Shown here: positions 35,344 through 47,915 of the stretch, piece after piece | Layout of the letters: each line of letters starts with the position of its first letter | Position numbering within the stretch: position 1 is the first letter of the stretch | Source of the DNA: Trileptium ribeirensis | Taxonomy: Eukaryota > Nematoda > Enoplea > Enoplida > Thoracostomopsidae | Length of the DNA stretch: 64,000 bases | Reading direction: 5' to 3' | NCBI GenBank assembly: GCA_030248225.1 | Contig: JASANE010011830.1 | Location: forward strand, 1 to 64,000 | Made by a program: the position numbers and the translations under genes | Notes under the pieces: generated by a model | Seen by the model: only the letters and a program-made list of their open reading frames with translations | Told to the model about the DNA's origin: nothing | Databases searched by the model: none

Positions 35344-36214
35344 CCTGGTAATCACTAATCAAACGTTAACTTTTCCACTGCTTCAGTAATTTGTTTGTTT
35401 TATGTTATTCTTTAATTTCTGAAGGAATGTCCAGAAAAACGTTCCAAACGTATTATCGAAAGCGAATTTTTAACCGACTCTTCAACACAATTGCTTGCAT
35501 GAAATCTTGAATGCATAAATAGTTAATAACCAAACCTTGATTTCTTACTGTGACGCATAAGTGTATGCTCAAAATGGCACTTATACAGCTCCATTGGAGC
35601 AGCCTTTACCTACCAAGAGCGCTGAAGTAGTTCTTTATATTCAGAACATAAAGGTTAAAGGAAAGTCTATTAAGCCAGAAAGGCGTGGCAGATGAGATCA
35701 ATTGCAACTTACTGTACATAGCTATCTATTTAGAGGTTTGCATTCTCAGGAAAATGAGCTCAGCTGTGGCCGCATCATATCCATGCTTATCGAGAATGGG
35801 GAATCGGTTTTTGCGTCCAATTAGAGCAAATAGAGATTTAAAGCTTTCGAATAAGCTATCGGGCGACCTGACGTGGCAATGAGAAATTGTTATGCATGTC
35901 ACACCAAAAAACTCACAAAACAGACGCCGCCAAACCTGACAGTCTTGACCGATGAGAATACTTCGTTAACATTTAGAATTCGATAAATGAAAATTTGTGT
36001 TCGCGGTCCATTGGATTCGTTAAACATCGAAGTGTTAGAGCACCATAGATCTAGGCTTCAAAGTTCGTATTTTAGGTTTTTTGTTTTTTTTTCTTTTAGA
36101 ATAATTCAACAAAGCCGTATATAATTGAAAGGTAGTTGGAAATAGGCCGACCAAGACGTTTAGTGTTAAAAGTTTACAAGCGGTTCTCTCTTGCTTCATA
36201 AAGCAAAAGTAAAA
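35344..36214. promoter_or_regulatory. Region upstream of KMT5A
   Basis: This lies between the hAT element and the KMT5A start. A TATA-like word (GTATATAATT, about 36117) sits ~95 bp before the ATG. A long T-rich tract ending TTCTTTTAG (about 36099) could be an acceptor for a 5' leader exon or for trans-splicing. A segment near 35800-35885 resembles 40205-40300 and is probably a dispersed repeat. Confidence 0.35.
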
Positions 36215-39200
36215 ATGGTGTTTTCAGAAAAATCTTCGGCTGATTCACAAAGAAAGGTAGGTGAAAAAGATGCCAAAAACCAGTCAGGAGGACACGAGGC
36301 CGAAAACCAGCCAGAAGATCATGAGGCCGAAAACCAACCAGAAGAACATGATGCCAAAAACCAACCAGAAGAACATGATGCCGATAGCCAGATCAATGGT
36401 TCACATCTTTCTTTCGCGTCACCATTGGCTAAAGAGATTCAGACGCTGGAAAATGAGTCAATACGTGTAGAGGCCTCAGGTATACGTAAATTCGTAAGAG
36501 AGGCAATTATTGGAGCAGCGCAAACCAAAAGCAAGCTGCACAGTTAAATGTTGTTACGTGTTGAATAGAAAATGCGAAAATTTATCCAATCACTTAGATT
36601 GGACACAGTATAATTTGTTGACAGTTAACCGCTATGTGAGGAGGCTTCGCTCTATCGGTTCAATTAACACCCTTCAATAGAGAATTGCAGGGTAAACTTT
36701 ATTTTAAGTCAAATTTATAAATTTTCGACGAATATGATGTGAAATGCGTTTAGTATGGTGAACGAGCCCAAAAGTACAGCTTAAGCTCTTGCCTGTGAAA
36801 CTCAAAATTTGTTCTCAAGTACTTGAGGTACCTTTGATTTGAAGCCTTCAGAATATGAAATATATACATAAATTTCACTTTTAAATAGTAACTTTGAATC
36901 AGCATTATGGCTTTTTAATACCCACCGCAACATAAAATTACGTCATATGTTTACATAACTATCGCAGACTATGCTGTTATCTCTTAACTGAGTCAATCTG
37001 CATCTGGCTTGTTGAAATAATCAAAGTATATAATTTTTCAAATGGCATTACACATACGCTACATAGCATATATACATCTACTTACTGGGCAATATCACAT
37101 AAGCTTCAGTCATCATGAAAATCTTATATAGGATATAAATGACTAAAGAAACAGCAAGCATTTTTCTTAATATATACCCGAATTTGAAAATCCTAAATTT
37201 TCAAGACTGAACTATATACGATAAGCTCAATTTGTTAGGTTTCTGCAGTGTGCAATAAATTTTATAACTTCGAAAATTGCCACGCCTACTTTAATAGTCA
37301 TGCAAATATGTTGTAGGTAACAACTGTATATTATATAAATGAAGAGTTCAGGTAAAGGGATTGATAAAAAAATTTGTAAAATTTCAGAATTCAAAAGGTG
37401 CACTAAATCAAGCAATACCCGTAACCGAATGTTTGCGACTTGTACTCCTAAAGTTCTAAACGACGGGGTGTCCTTCAGTTGCGTCGTGTCCAGAAACAAC
37501 GCCAAAACGAGGAGTGAAAAATTCTTCTCGATACCGAGGCCATGTAAAAGACCATTAAAACCATCTAGGCATTCCGCCGAAGACGCGTCACGAACAAAAA
37601 CATTCATCGACATGAACTCAGGCTCTGATGTTCACGTAAAAACTAAGAAAACGACATTCGGTGAATTCGTTACCAATATACAAGGTAAAAATATATTCCT
37701 TCGTATATATATGGAGCGATGAATACATATAGGTATGACAATGCGGGCAGTGGCGTAGACGTGTGTCTCATAATCAAATGTAAAGTGTTCGAACTTTCCG
37801 ATGTTTCATAATCTTTGGCAATAGTGTAAGGCGACGGTTCCGCAAGATGCCCACCGGGAATATAAGTATGAGCTAGGTCGGCAGTTTACCCGATGTGATT
37901 GTTTCACAGCTTGTGCATAGGACGCTCTGCTTGCTTTAAGAATGAAGAAATGATAATATATCAGATGCTTCTGAATATATGAATATTACACATTTGAGAG
38001 CGTTCGGCAAAAAAGGAGTTTCGTTTTGTACAGATATCGAAACTGGAACAACGGATACAGGAAGCAAATGATATTTTACTCTGCTACCTAAGACTATAAC
38101 AGTCTTCGGCATTTACTTCTTATGGTAGGCGTTACGTAGCTGCAGTTTTCGTCTTTGGCACGCCCTCTCGAAGCAATATCACAAATATCGTCAGTCGTTA
38201 ATATGTCCCATGCAACCATGTTTTTGGACCACCGTCTGAAACACCACCAAGGTTGTTGGATAACCAGACTTGTACCCTACCCATCTTTTTGGACTACAAA
38301 GCTAACACCATATCCTTTCTAAACGAATGCCAAATTGACATATCACTCATGCTCTTGTACCACAAAATGCTGTCTCATATTCCTGGGCAGGGATATGATG
38401 ACGCCGTTTTATTTAAATTTTCATTCAAAGTGTACTAAACCATATATATACATGCATTAAAATTAACCTCTCTCCTTAGAACGTGGAGAGGGAGAAGATC
38501 TGGATTTTATTGACCTATAACAACGGTGAGGTGTAAATGTAGTGGTTCCAATGCATTAGGGTATGTCACGTTTATAACTGGCAAATATATTGGGACAACT
38601 GTGACTCTAAACTTTACCTTAGTCGTAAAGCGCCGACGTAGCGCGGAGATAAAATTATAACAGATTTGAAGAGCCACTTTTCACGAGAGAGCCAAGATCA
38701 TTACACAATGTATATATACTATACTACTCAAGCTAGGGTGCTTAAAAAAGCTGGACTACTTTCTACCATCTATAAAAACGATTTTTAGCCCCAAATAAAA
38801 ACACATATTGACTGTCAAGGCTTTTGTTATAGTTATTTCGTAGAGTTCCATATAATCTTCGAAATTGTGGCGCATATTAATACATTAAGGGGCATAAGGA
38901 AACAGCGTGACACTTCCTGCATCTGGAAGGGGGTTAGCGGAGCTACCTCCCAAAAAAACTGAGGTGAGTGTATTTGGATCCATGAAATGAGGGGGATAAG
39001 GCCGAAAACAGCCGTATCACCATAGACGGGCTTACAATGGAGTGCAGAAAAGTGTCATACTCTTGATATTATTAATGATAAAACATAACAGAACCTATTC
39101 ACCTGGTAATGTTTTGGGTGCACTTAGGCTAATTAATAAGTCAGTGGCAGCCACCAGTGGTATATGTATTTTAACCGTTTCTAAGTATGAAAGATACAAT

Positions 39201-42200
39201 TGTATCATTTGCTCCTAACCAGGTTCCTGAATGTAACACATTGTGTTTAACTAGCTTTCAGACAAATCACTTAACAAAATAGCATAAAGTTAATCCTTTT
39301 ATACTATCATAATTAGCGGAAACTTGTGTGCTCAAAATCTGATGCAATTTGTAATTATATACGTATAGCTGTGATAATTTGAATCGTCCGCTACTAAAAA
39401 TGGTTACTTGTATATATCTATATATTTAACGATAAACGTATATGTTTCTACATGTCTTTAGGACAGCATGCATTTAACGACTGTAAGGTATCGGAGGGGC
39501 ACTCTGTTACTGCAAAGGTAAATCAGTCGATACAACGCTACATACAATTATCCATGTCTACTCCTGACAATTCTTGCGCGAAATCGAAATTATCTGAGAC
39601 GCCGCTACGCGACTACGAACCACACAATAAAGTTAACGAGGAATTTTCAGTCACTGGAGAACAACAGAACGAGCACCAACCAGAACAAAGCAACATCACT
39701 CAAGATTCAATGATAAGTGCCATTTGTACTGCGATGGCTGATACAGATTCGATAGGTTGGTGGATTAAACTTTCAAGTATTGCCAAAGGGATGACAAGTT
39801 TGGCTGTTTAACCACAGTTACAATAAAGAAAGGTACGGCTCCTGATAGAGCAACAACTGATAGGTAGCTTGTCTGATCGCCAAGGTGGCGAATTCTGATT
39901 GTTGAACATGTACTTTAGACATGTGTGCCCATCTGTAGTGAACATTAAATTACAAAATGAGCCACCGAATATCAGCCATATTGCCTGCATAATTGAGAGA
40001 TATACCTATTACTGTGCTCCCAAAGTACAAATACATATACAATCAATTGCTCTATAAGATTAGGCCACAATCTTTATTTGACCTACAAAATGAACCCAAT
40101 TTGACTCCTATAGCTGGACTGCTTGTCGAGTAACAATAAATAACATGATTTCTTGGTGCCTTCGGATCCGACCCGAGCTCATTTGGCCCGTTTTTTCGAG
40201 GAAAGATATTGGAATCGAGTTTCGCGCCTAACTAAAGGCACAAATATAGATTTGAAGCATTCGAATTAGCTATCCGTACTTCCGAAGTTGCATTATGAGA
40301 ACTCCAGTATACACTATATTGATTTATAAATAATTTGGCCTTGAGCTATATATGTGCTTCAGAACAAGCTTTTCTAACTAAAATTATATTTTTGGTTTAC
40401 ATTTGCAGAAGAAAAGTCCGCATACCTGTAAACTTTGTTTATATTGCGGAACATTTATATGTACTGTTTGCGGATATTACAGTGGCAGCTGTTCGAAACT
40501 CATATATAGATAATACAAAGTTATGGCATAATGAGATGGTGTACATAAAAATAATCAAAAACATAACTGGTATGAAGAAGTAGCAGCAACGTTGCAGATC
40601 GGTAAAATTAAAAGTAAATTCTATGTTTGGCTTTGAAGTCCACTTTAACTAAAGCCATTCCAGAAATTGAGCCAATTTTAAAAATTCATTACTATTGTTT
40701 GCCGAGCATTGGCCTGCGAAAACGTCGTTTGAAACTAGAGTTAACGCGTATTTCCTGAAACAGCGAAGTGTCAAATTTATAATTTAAGCAACGGCTACAA
40801 AACCGACAAGTTTAAAAGTATATAGTTGATAATGGTTTTCGAGAGAAGAGTAAAAAATATGTACCCCACAAAGTAAAAATATTACAAGTGGGTTTCTTGT
40901 TTGTTGGAGATGACCAATTGGGATAAAAAATTACTTAGCTCGTTAAACACGTCTTTTTAAAATTTTAACCTATATTGTGTATCTTAGTAGCCGTCAAACA
41001 CGGAGAACCATAACAAAAAATTTCTCTAAATACTAGCACCAACACAAGTTATTGGTATTTTGGCCCAAGTAACCCTGAGGGGCGGTACGTATAACGTTAA
41101 AAAAAGAACAGCTTAGAGCGGGGGGTTTAGGGGGCGGCAGCACCCCGACATAGGCTTAGTGTATATCTCATATAAGTACCTTACCTTATGCATAGTATTT
41201 AGAGAACGGCATGGGCTGCATTTTATTTCCGCCCCTCAGGGTTCCTTGGGTTATTTTAGTGTAGCCGAAAGCAATTACGCACGAGTAATATAGAAACTAA
41301 AACTAGAATTTCGAAATAGTTACTAAGCCCATACTAGCCGCACTCACCGTTTCTAATGTTCCGAATTACTAGCATGTATGACATACTTCGATTGTAGTAT
41401 GTTCTTAAGTGAAATATGGAAATATAAATTCTGTTTTATATTCGATTTTTAGCATATATACATTTTTATATGTAGATGTGGTTGGCGACGAAAACCATAG
41501 TGCCGCTGCCAGTAATGCTGCTCGGACAGATATTTTCGAATTTCCACAAGAAAAAGCCTGTGCATCTAATGATACGTCGAACTACAAAGGTAAATAAAAC
41601 TGTAATAAGCAACGCAGGCGTTTGGGTTAGATTGTAGCAAATATCAAATATTCCTCTGCTGCGTAACTTTTGGGTAGCTAAACAACTACCATAACAATCT
41701 TAATCTTATTGCAAAATAAAAATGCATAGAAATAATAGCATATAAATGATATATATACATTATTTAAAATTTATAATACAAACGATCGCAATGGTCTTTT
41801 CTGAAGTGTACCGGTTCTGCTGGCCGTATCCCAGTACCTTGACTCAAGTTGAACCTGCGGAAAAATATTCGTCAGACCTTATTTTTTTATCCCTTAGGTG
41901 AAGATCGACCGTATCAATACATTTTAAGGGGTTAATTTCGATGAAGCAAATTAATTGATTGCTGGATTTTAGTGAAATTCACTGGAAATATTAGCTAAGT
42001 TCTTTAGCTAATCAAATTTTAATATCGCTCTGGAGTTAACGACACATGTGTAACTGAAAAAAATGAAATTTTCAGCCTATACTTAACTAAACTTGACACA
42101 GGAATGCGTAGTCCAATAGAAAAAGCTTAAAATGACACTAGACAACTCTTTTGGCATCTTACTGTATTAAAAATTGGAAATTTGGTCTTACCTACAATTT

Positions 42201-43587
42201 CGTACAAGTGGTACCAAAACACAGAATCGAATTTTATGAGATTTCATCTTTGAATAATGATTAATCAGTTAACAAATTAATGATAAAAATTAATCTTAAA
42301 TGATTATTAATCAGTTCTCGTTCACGAGCGAACCCACTACCAATAAATAGAATTATCAGACACACAGAACCTCAATCGCATTTGCCAAAGGCAACTTCAG
42401 CAATATTAATTAAACCATTCCAGATTTACCCATGAATCACGTAAAAAGCCTAAAAATGCATTTTTATGACAAAAGTAGGATGAAGTATAGATTTAATATT
42501 CAAATTTCAACATCGGGCACTACATTGCATCAATAGTAACATTTTGAGCTATGGGTAAAACCGCTACGAGCTGGCTTTGTTAAGTTATGATTATCGCTAA
42601 TTATATTATATAGAATTTGCACTAGCTATGTGATCTTAATTAAATGATATAATGCTATCTACGGCAGTTGGGAATACCATCGCCACTGCTGGAAGCAATC
42701 GTTTTGGAATCAGGCTGCGAAAAACAACTTTTGGATGATTTTGCGATTTTCCAACACTACCCAATGAAATATAGAAATAACTTGGACCTACGAGATATTC
42801 CAACCCAGTGTGTGATAGAACACCACGTAGGTTGACTTTTGTTTCTATTGGCAATGCGCCGGAGCATCCACAGATATTTTGCACATGAGCAGCCAGTTAC
42901 ATCCATTTTAATTATGTTCTAGACTTTTATTAAACAGTTTTTATGTTATATTGACAGCGACTTACTTCATCTACCTGTTTGGGCATCTTCTTTGAAATAT
43001 TTAATAATCAATAATGTATTTTAGGCAATGAAAATGAAGCTGATGACAGTCTGGAGCATTTCTTGGTAAGTGGAAAGCGCCGAAGTATCAGAATTGCTGA
43101 TAACATTAAAGCTTCGGAAGAGGACCCTGTTGAAGCACTAGTACTTTTAGACCCCTTGGATAAGTTAAAAATTAGTGTGTTTCCACAAATGGGTCGCGGA
43201 ATCGTTGCCACTCAACTAATTCGCCGGAATGAGTTAGTCGTGGCTTACGATGGAAATCTCGTTAGTGGAACCGAGGCGTGCGAGCTGGAAAGAAGGTATG
43301 AACAAGACTCCAGTTGCGGCGCTGCCTCTTATCTATTTTTCTTCAAATACAATGCAAAGAAATTATGTGTAGATGCAACTAAAGAAACTGGTCGATATGG
43401 ACGATTAATAAATCATTCGAAAGCCAATGCGAACATAAGCCCCAAAGTTCATTTTACAATGAATGGTGGCGGCCCTTTTATAATTTTTAAAGCTTTGCGC
43501 GATATTCAGCCTGGAACACAACTGCTATACGATTATAATGAAACGCGTGAAGAAATATTGGCAGCAAATCCGTGGCTTAGGGAATAA
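36215..43587 (+). CDS. KMT5A: Histone H4 lysine-20 monomethyltransferase (KMT5A/SETD8/PR-Set7), four exons
   Basis: Predicted exons are 36215-36479, 37388-37684, 41476-41589 and 43025-43587; all three introns are phase 1 and the lengths sum to 413 codons including TAA. The ATG has a good context (AAAAATGG). The C-terminal SET domain spans about residues 272-399. It has the cofactor loop MGRGIVAT (281-288), VDATKETGRYGRLINHS (341-357, with the NHS motif) and the catalytic-site LLYDY (392-396), and it ends in NPWL as KMT5A proteins do. In the family this enzyme monomethylates H4K20 in chromatin, for mitosis and genome stability. The N-terminal half is basic and Ser-rich and includes four 9-residue repeats (HEAENQPED-like) in exon 1. 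Length is close to that of animal KMT5A. Exon joins are inferred from splice sites and phase. AATAAA signals follow at 43648 and 43652. Confidence 0.88.
36268..36378 (+). repeat. 27-bp tandem repeat coding for a 9-residue repeat in KMT5A exon 1
   Basis: Four imperfect units encode KDAKNQSGG, HEAENQPED, HEAENQPEE and HDAKNQPEE. The units are in frame, so copy number could vary without breaking the protein. Confidence 0.85.
39462..39811 (+). CDS. Possible alternative terminal exon in KMT5A intron 2
   Basis: The acceptor GTCTTTAG ends at 39461. The frame is open for 116 codons to TAA at 39809, and AATAAA follows at about 39822. The acceptor enters in phase 1, so exon 2 of KMT5A (ending 37684) could splice to it in frame and give a short protein without the SET domain. 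The sequence (rich in Gln, Glu, Ser; ending GMTSLAV) is not recognised. It may instead be part of a separate small gene or be spurious. Confidence 0.4.
39870..39990. repeat. Dispersed repeat copy (pairs with 49660-49785)
   Basis: The words CACCAAGGTG/CGCCAAGGTG, then GAACATTAAATTACAAAAT and CCGAATATCA, recur in order near 49660-49785. The copies are diverged. Confidence 0.55.
40205..40300. repeat. Dispersed repeat copy (pairs with 35800-35885)
   Basis: ATAGATTTGAAGCATTCGAA with TTAGCTATC resembles ATAGAGATTTAAAGCTTTCG with TAAGCTATC near 35830. The family is unnamed. Confidence 0.5.
41064..41250. mobile_element. MITE with 22-bp terminal inverted repeats
   Basis: The ends at 41064-41085 and 41229-41250 are reverse complements at 21 of 22 positions and contain CCCTGAGGGGCGG. 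The element is 187 bp, has no ORF, and lies in KMT5A intron 2, about 225 bp before exon 3. A decayed relative is at 26725-26885. The target duplication is not clear, so I do not assign a superfamily. Confidence 0.85.
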
Positions 43588-43647
43588 CATTTATGATGTC
43601 GCATATTAATCTTATATTATAGTGTTTTATACGTATGACATACGTCA

Positions 43648-43657
43648 AATAAATAAA
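43648..43657 (+). terminator. Poly(A) signals of KMT5A
   Basis: Two overlapping AATAAA hexamers lie ~60 bases after the KMT5A stop codon. Confidence 0.7.
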
Positions 43658-43659
43658 AC

Positions 43660-46588
43660 CATTCTGAGCAAGCTGGGTAAGACCGCATTTACCGTGGACA
43701 GCCACATATGCCACTTTTAATATTAAATCACTATAGAGTATTGTAGTGCTAGTAGTACTTTATATTACTGTTTGGTTATTATGATTTTGTGTCTAAAATT
43801 TCAGCCGGGGGAGGTGAAATTTTAAAGGCTTTGGTAACTGAAAAATTGTCCAAATTTTTTACCAACTCGCGATGGTGTTTTTCTAATCTCTCGATTTTTT
43901 GCCAATTTGTACTCAGTCCCTGATAAAATTTTCCGTGTACCGTGGGGGCGCAAAGGGGTAGGCGGGGGGGTGGTGGAGCGTTTAGGGGTATATTTGGCCT
44001 AACCAGGGTTAGGGGGCATGCAGTGGTTTATTAAAGTATGCTATGCAGCCCACAACCCATTTGAGCATATATGAACTTGGCAATTAGCAGTTGACCTTGG
44101 TTTTAATAGGCACGAACTAACTGCGTGGTTCTGGCATGGAATATGTAAATTACTTACGGCGAGCTCAGCTTATAACATATTAATCGTTTACTGCTTTTCA
44201 GTTTTCTGAATGAACAGCCAACGGCTACTGCCAATATTGAACGTTGACAAACGGCATGATACGAAAACGATTTTACTGCGAACGAGCTAATCTATTACTA
44301 TCGTTACACTGTCCGATATTCGTACGCCTACTGTAGCTAAAATATGGGTTACCCAACGACTGTGAGGCGTGTTGTAGGCAACTGCTATAAATTTACGCTC
44401 AAAACTAGGCAATTTGCCTTGAATTTTCGCGAAAACTTTATTTCAAGCTCAAAGCAGCGTTTTAAGGGTTTTGCGCCGTATTTCAATTAAACAGATCAAA
44501 ACCCATAGAATTTTTTATACCAAAAAGCAAAATAGGACGTCTGGTGGAGTCACATTAAGTTCACACGCGCATAAGATAGGAAACCACGGAATCATGCTGG
44601 TTGTTGCATGCGGGTGCCTAACGATGCAATAACCATTCCTGTGTTATGCAACATATATACCTGTCACAGATACGTTGTTTGAATGAATCATCGCTTAGTA
44701 CAATTTTGAAAACCTTTATATTATCTGACAAAATTTTTAAAAGCATTAGAACGAAAATCACAAAATTATGCTTAGTTCATGGGCAGGGGAACTACTTACA
44801 GGTATACTGGCTTCATATATGTTCATTATAGTTGTACAACTCCTGCAAACTAAAATCAAAAATACTATGAGAATGAAGCCTGCGTTTTGAGACAACAGTA
44901 AACGTTGTCCCTTCTAGATCCTAACAGTATTAATCGTACTCCATTTTCTTGTATTTCTGCATGTCCCAGACTACTGGATATCATATCCAAAATTTGACAA
45001 TAAGAATGTCTTAATCAGTCTCTGAGATATTTAGAAATAACCAATGAACATGAAAAATGTATTAGTTCGCATACAAATAGAGCATCAAACTTTATCAAGC
45101 TTCGCAGTCAGCAACATTAAAAAACGAGCATGATATTGTGAATATTAGTGTAGCTGTGTCAGTTATTAGAACGCGTTGAACCAGGTATGAAACGTGTTTT
45201 CGACTTACAATATTGAAAATTTAAAGCCTTATGTTCAAAATATATTCGTAAGCCTAGCCTATTGTTGTGCACCTGAGCCAAATGAAAGAAACCGTTTCTT
45301 AAATTTTACGTTAATACTATGGGCCATTTTCAATTTTTTTGTGTAACATACTAATTTTGAGTTAACGATGTCAGTTACTCTTACTTCACTTACAGCACCA
45401 GTTACGCTGTTCATATCACCACAAGTTCATTATCAATTTTTTGTGTAATGTGTTGCTAGCTGTTGCCATATATTAAATATTGTATCCTTTGCTTTTATAT
45501 TATGTAATGTGCCTTAAATATTTTATGCAAAATGCCCAGTTATTTCAATGCGTCAGTTTTTTCTAACGTTTTGCGCAAAGTGCCAGCTGTTTCTGATATT
45601 TTGTGCCATACGCTAGCTATCTGGATAGCCGTACATCAACAAAAACTTATACTTTAACCCTGTAATTCTTGAATGTGACGATGAACATGCCCGCATTATA
45701 CATATATAGATGATTTGTACTACATCAAGTAAGGGCAATCCATAAAAAATGTGAATGAAAAAATGTGAATTTTTGATTCGTACCAAGCGATTTCAGTTTA
45801 TGAATTAGAAGTGCCCTGCTTAGGAGTGAATTTCTTCTAGTTTGTACACGACGTTCTTCTGTATGGCACTGCAAATATTGTTGTACATTTTAATGCAAAA
45901 TTCGCAGGTTTGAATTTTAACATGTTTTTATTTTGTAATAAGCTTTTTATAATATTTTAAAATAAAGAACTGTTTCGCTGTCTGTTTGTTTTATTTCACG
46001 TTTTATAAATGTTGCAAAAGAGCTGATCGAATACAATATCGGACAAGTGTGGACGCTTCTCTAGTCAAAACATTCACAGTAACTACACATGTTGCCCCGA
46101 CATTGGCATTGTATCAATATGCCAGCCTGAATTTTAGAATAACCTCAGGTCCTCATACAAGCCTAAAACTAAGTTTGGCTAGTGTGTGGCTGATGTCCCC
46201 GTACCCACGCACTAAGCTGTTGCTTTCTTAAGCAAAATTTAGTTCTTGCGCATCGTGGCTTACTGTAGACATGTCAAGTAAAGGAAAGCTAAAGTTTGAA
46301 TACATTAACGAAATATTGTCTTGCAAAGGTTTATTTCGATTTCTATGTTCTGCAATCCTGGTGTAAATGCAGCGCTGTATTGAAAAAATTGCCGCTAGAT
46401 TTCGAAACTAATCAAGATTTCGCGTTGTGTATCAGTGTGAAACTTGCAATTATATACTACATTATCAAAATTTGTGCGTCACCACAAAGCGCGCCGATAT
46501 AAGCCCACATATTTAAAACGGTGCGAGCCAAGGTAACGAAATTTCCACCTATAAGTTTGCTAGCGGTATAAATCGTAAAAATTTCTTT
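43660..46588. other. No recognisable gene
   Basis: AT-rich except for a G-rich, AAATTTT-containing block at 43800-44000. A copy of the GGATGGT/TTAAG dispersed tag is at about 44525-44575. Short ORFs (44646-44831, 45986-46231, 46296-46502) show no motifs. Confidence 0.45.
43944..43970 (+). other. Potential G-quadruplex
   Basis: Runs GGGGG, GGGG and GGGGGGG with loops CGCAAA and TAGGC fit the four-run rule if the last run is split. It lies ~360 bp after the KMT5A stop in a G-rich dispersed repeat. Confidence 0.55.
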
Positions 46589-46983
46589 TTGTCTCTCTGT
46601 GGACTCGTAAACGCATCATCGGATGGATGGATCTTCATAAATGTTTTTCATTTGATCACAAATTCAACCTGTGCCCTTCCGTTAGATGCTAAAACCATCG
46701 ACCATGTCTTCCAGGAGAAAATGGTGCCCACAAGAGTCACGGGTCACATTTTTTTAAATTTACCCCTCCCGGCATTTTTTCGCGACCTATATCTCGATAT
46801 AGAAGCTTCGCAGCAAAGAACGGCCATACAGAATCCTCTTATGGAGATCTACAACTTTGCTGATACGTATTTCTTGTCTGAGCTGCCGGTTTCGAGGTAT
46901 GAGCCAGTCCAAAAAATACCGCAAAAATGTAAAAACTTCATAAATTTTTTTACAAAGCAAGTTTTTTGCTTGTTAGGCTAAAC
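46589..46983 (+). CDS. Unrecognised ORF, about 130 codons
   Basis: This open frame has a protein-like sequence (LPLDAKTIDHVFQEKMVPTR in the middle) but no ATG near its start, so it would be an exon or a fragment. A donor-like GAG|GTATGA at 46896 could end it in phase 2. I recognise no domain. It is listed because its composition is less biased than the noise ORFs around it. Confidence 0.25.
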
Positions 46984-46984
46984 T

Positions 46985-47915
46985 GTGGGATTATCTAATG
47001 TTTAAAGAAGTTGATTTCATTGCTTGAGCACTATATTGCATGTGACATTAACCTTACGGTACGGTATCGGAGCGAAATTTGGTAAATTTCGGCACCTAAA
47101 AGTCGAATTTCCCTACTTTTCCAAAACTTAAGCAAGTAGGCCAATCGAACATGTCTGTAAGATTTCTGGGTTACTAAACACGATGAAGGCAACTGTATTT
47201 GCGTGGTACGTTTCAAATATTAAGGCAAGTACTCGGGGCTCTACTACGTAAAATCACTTTTCAAAAGAACAAAGAGTTCTTACATTTTGATATATGACTA
47301 AAATGACCAAAGGCGTTGCCAATGAAGTATTGCCCGTGGATCATTGCTGTCGTGGGACTTTAATGCGAGCTCGGTGACTTGAATGTGGAACAACTGAATT
47401 CTCAATAATACTGAGTAGTCACACTCGCTCCGCTTTCCCTCGCTTTGGGAGTTACCAGGTATATCGCTGTTCGCGGATGTATCTTTGGACGCGCCACCAT
47501 CTCAGTACATTAGATATCTTACTTCTGAGACACCGTGACACGTCAGATAAACATAGCGCTCCGAGTCTGTACTGTCTATTGCTCATTTAGCAGAATACAG
47601 TTACCATTGAAACATACCATTACTACATGTATCCGAATTGGTGTGTCATTACAGAGTGTGCCGAGATTAATCCAAGTATTTATATCACTGTACGTATATA
47701 TCATTCTGAACGCTCTAACATCTAAGCGCGATATTAAACATCGGACCTTTGAGACACCATAACCCTTCGGGTAAATATAGTCATACAGTTGCATAGTATA
47801 TATTTAGGACTCGTTTAGGTTAATATGATACAATAAGAATTGATACGACTCCTAAGATAGCTGATATTTAGGCATCCAGTTTATTAATTGAGAAATTGGA
47901 CAAATCGCGTGTTTG
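46985..47915. other. No recognisable feature
   Basis: AT-rich. Short ORFs on both strands overlap each other at 47535-47794 and are probably noise. Confidence 0.45.
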
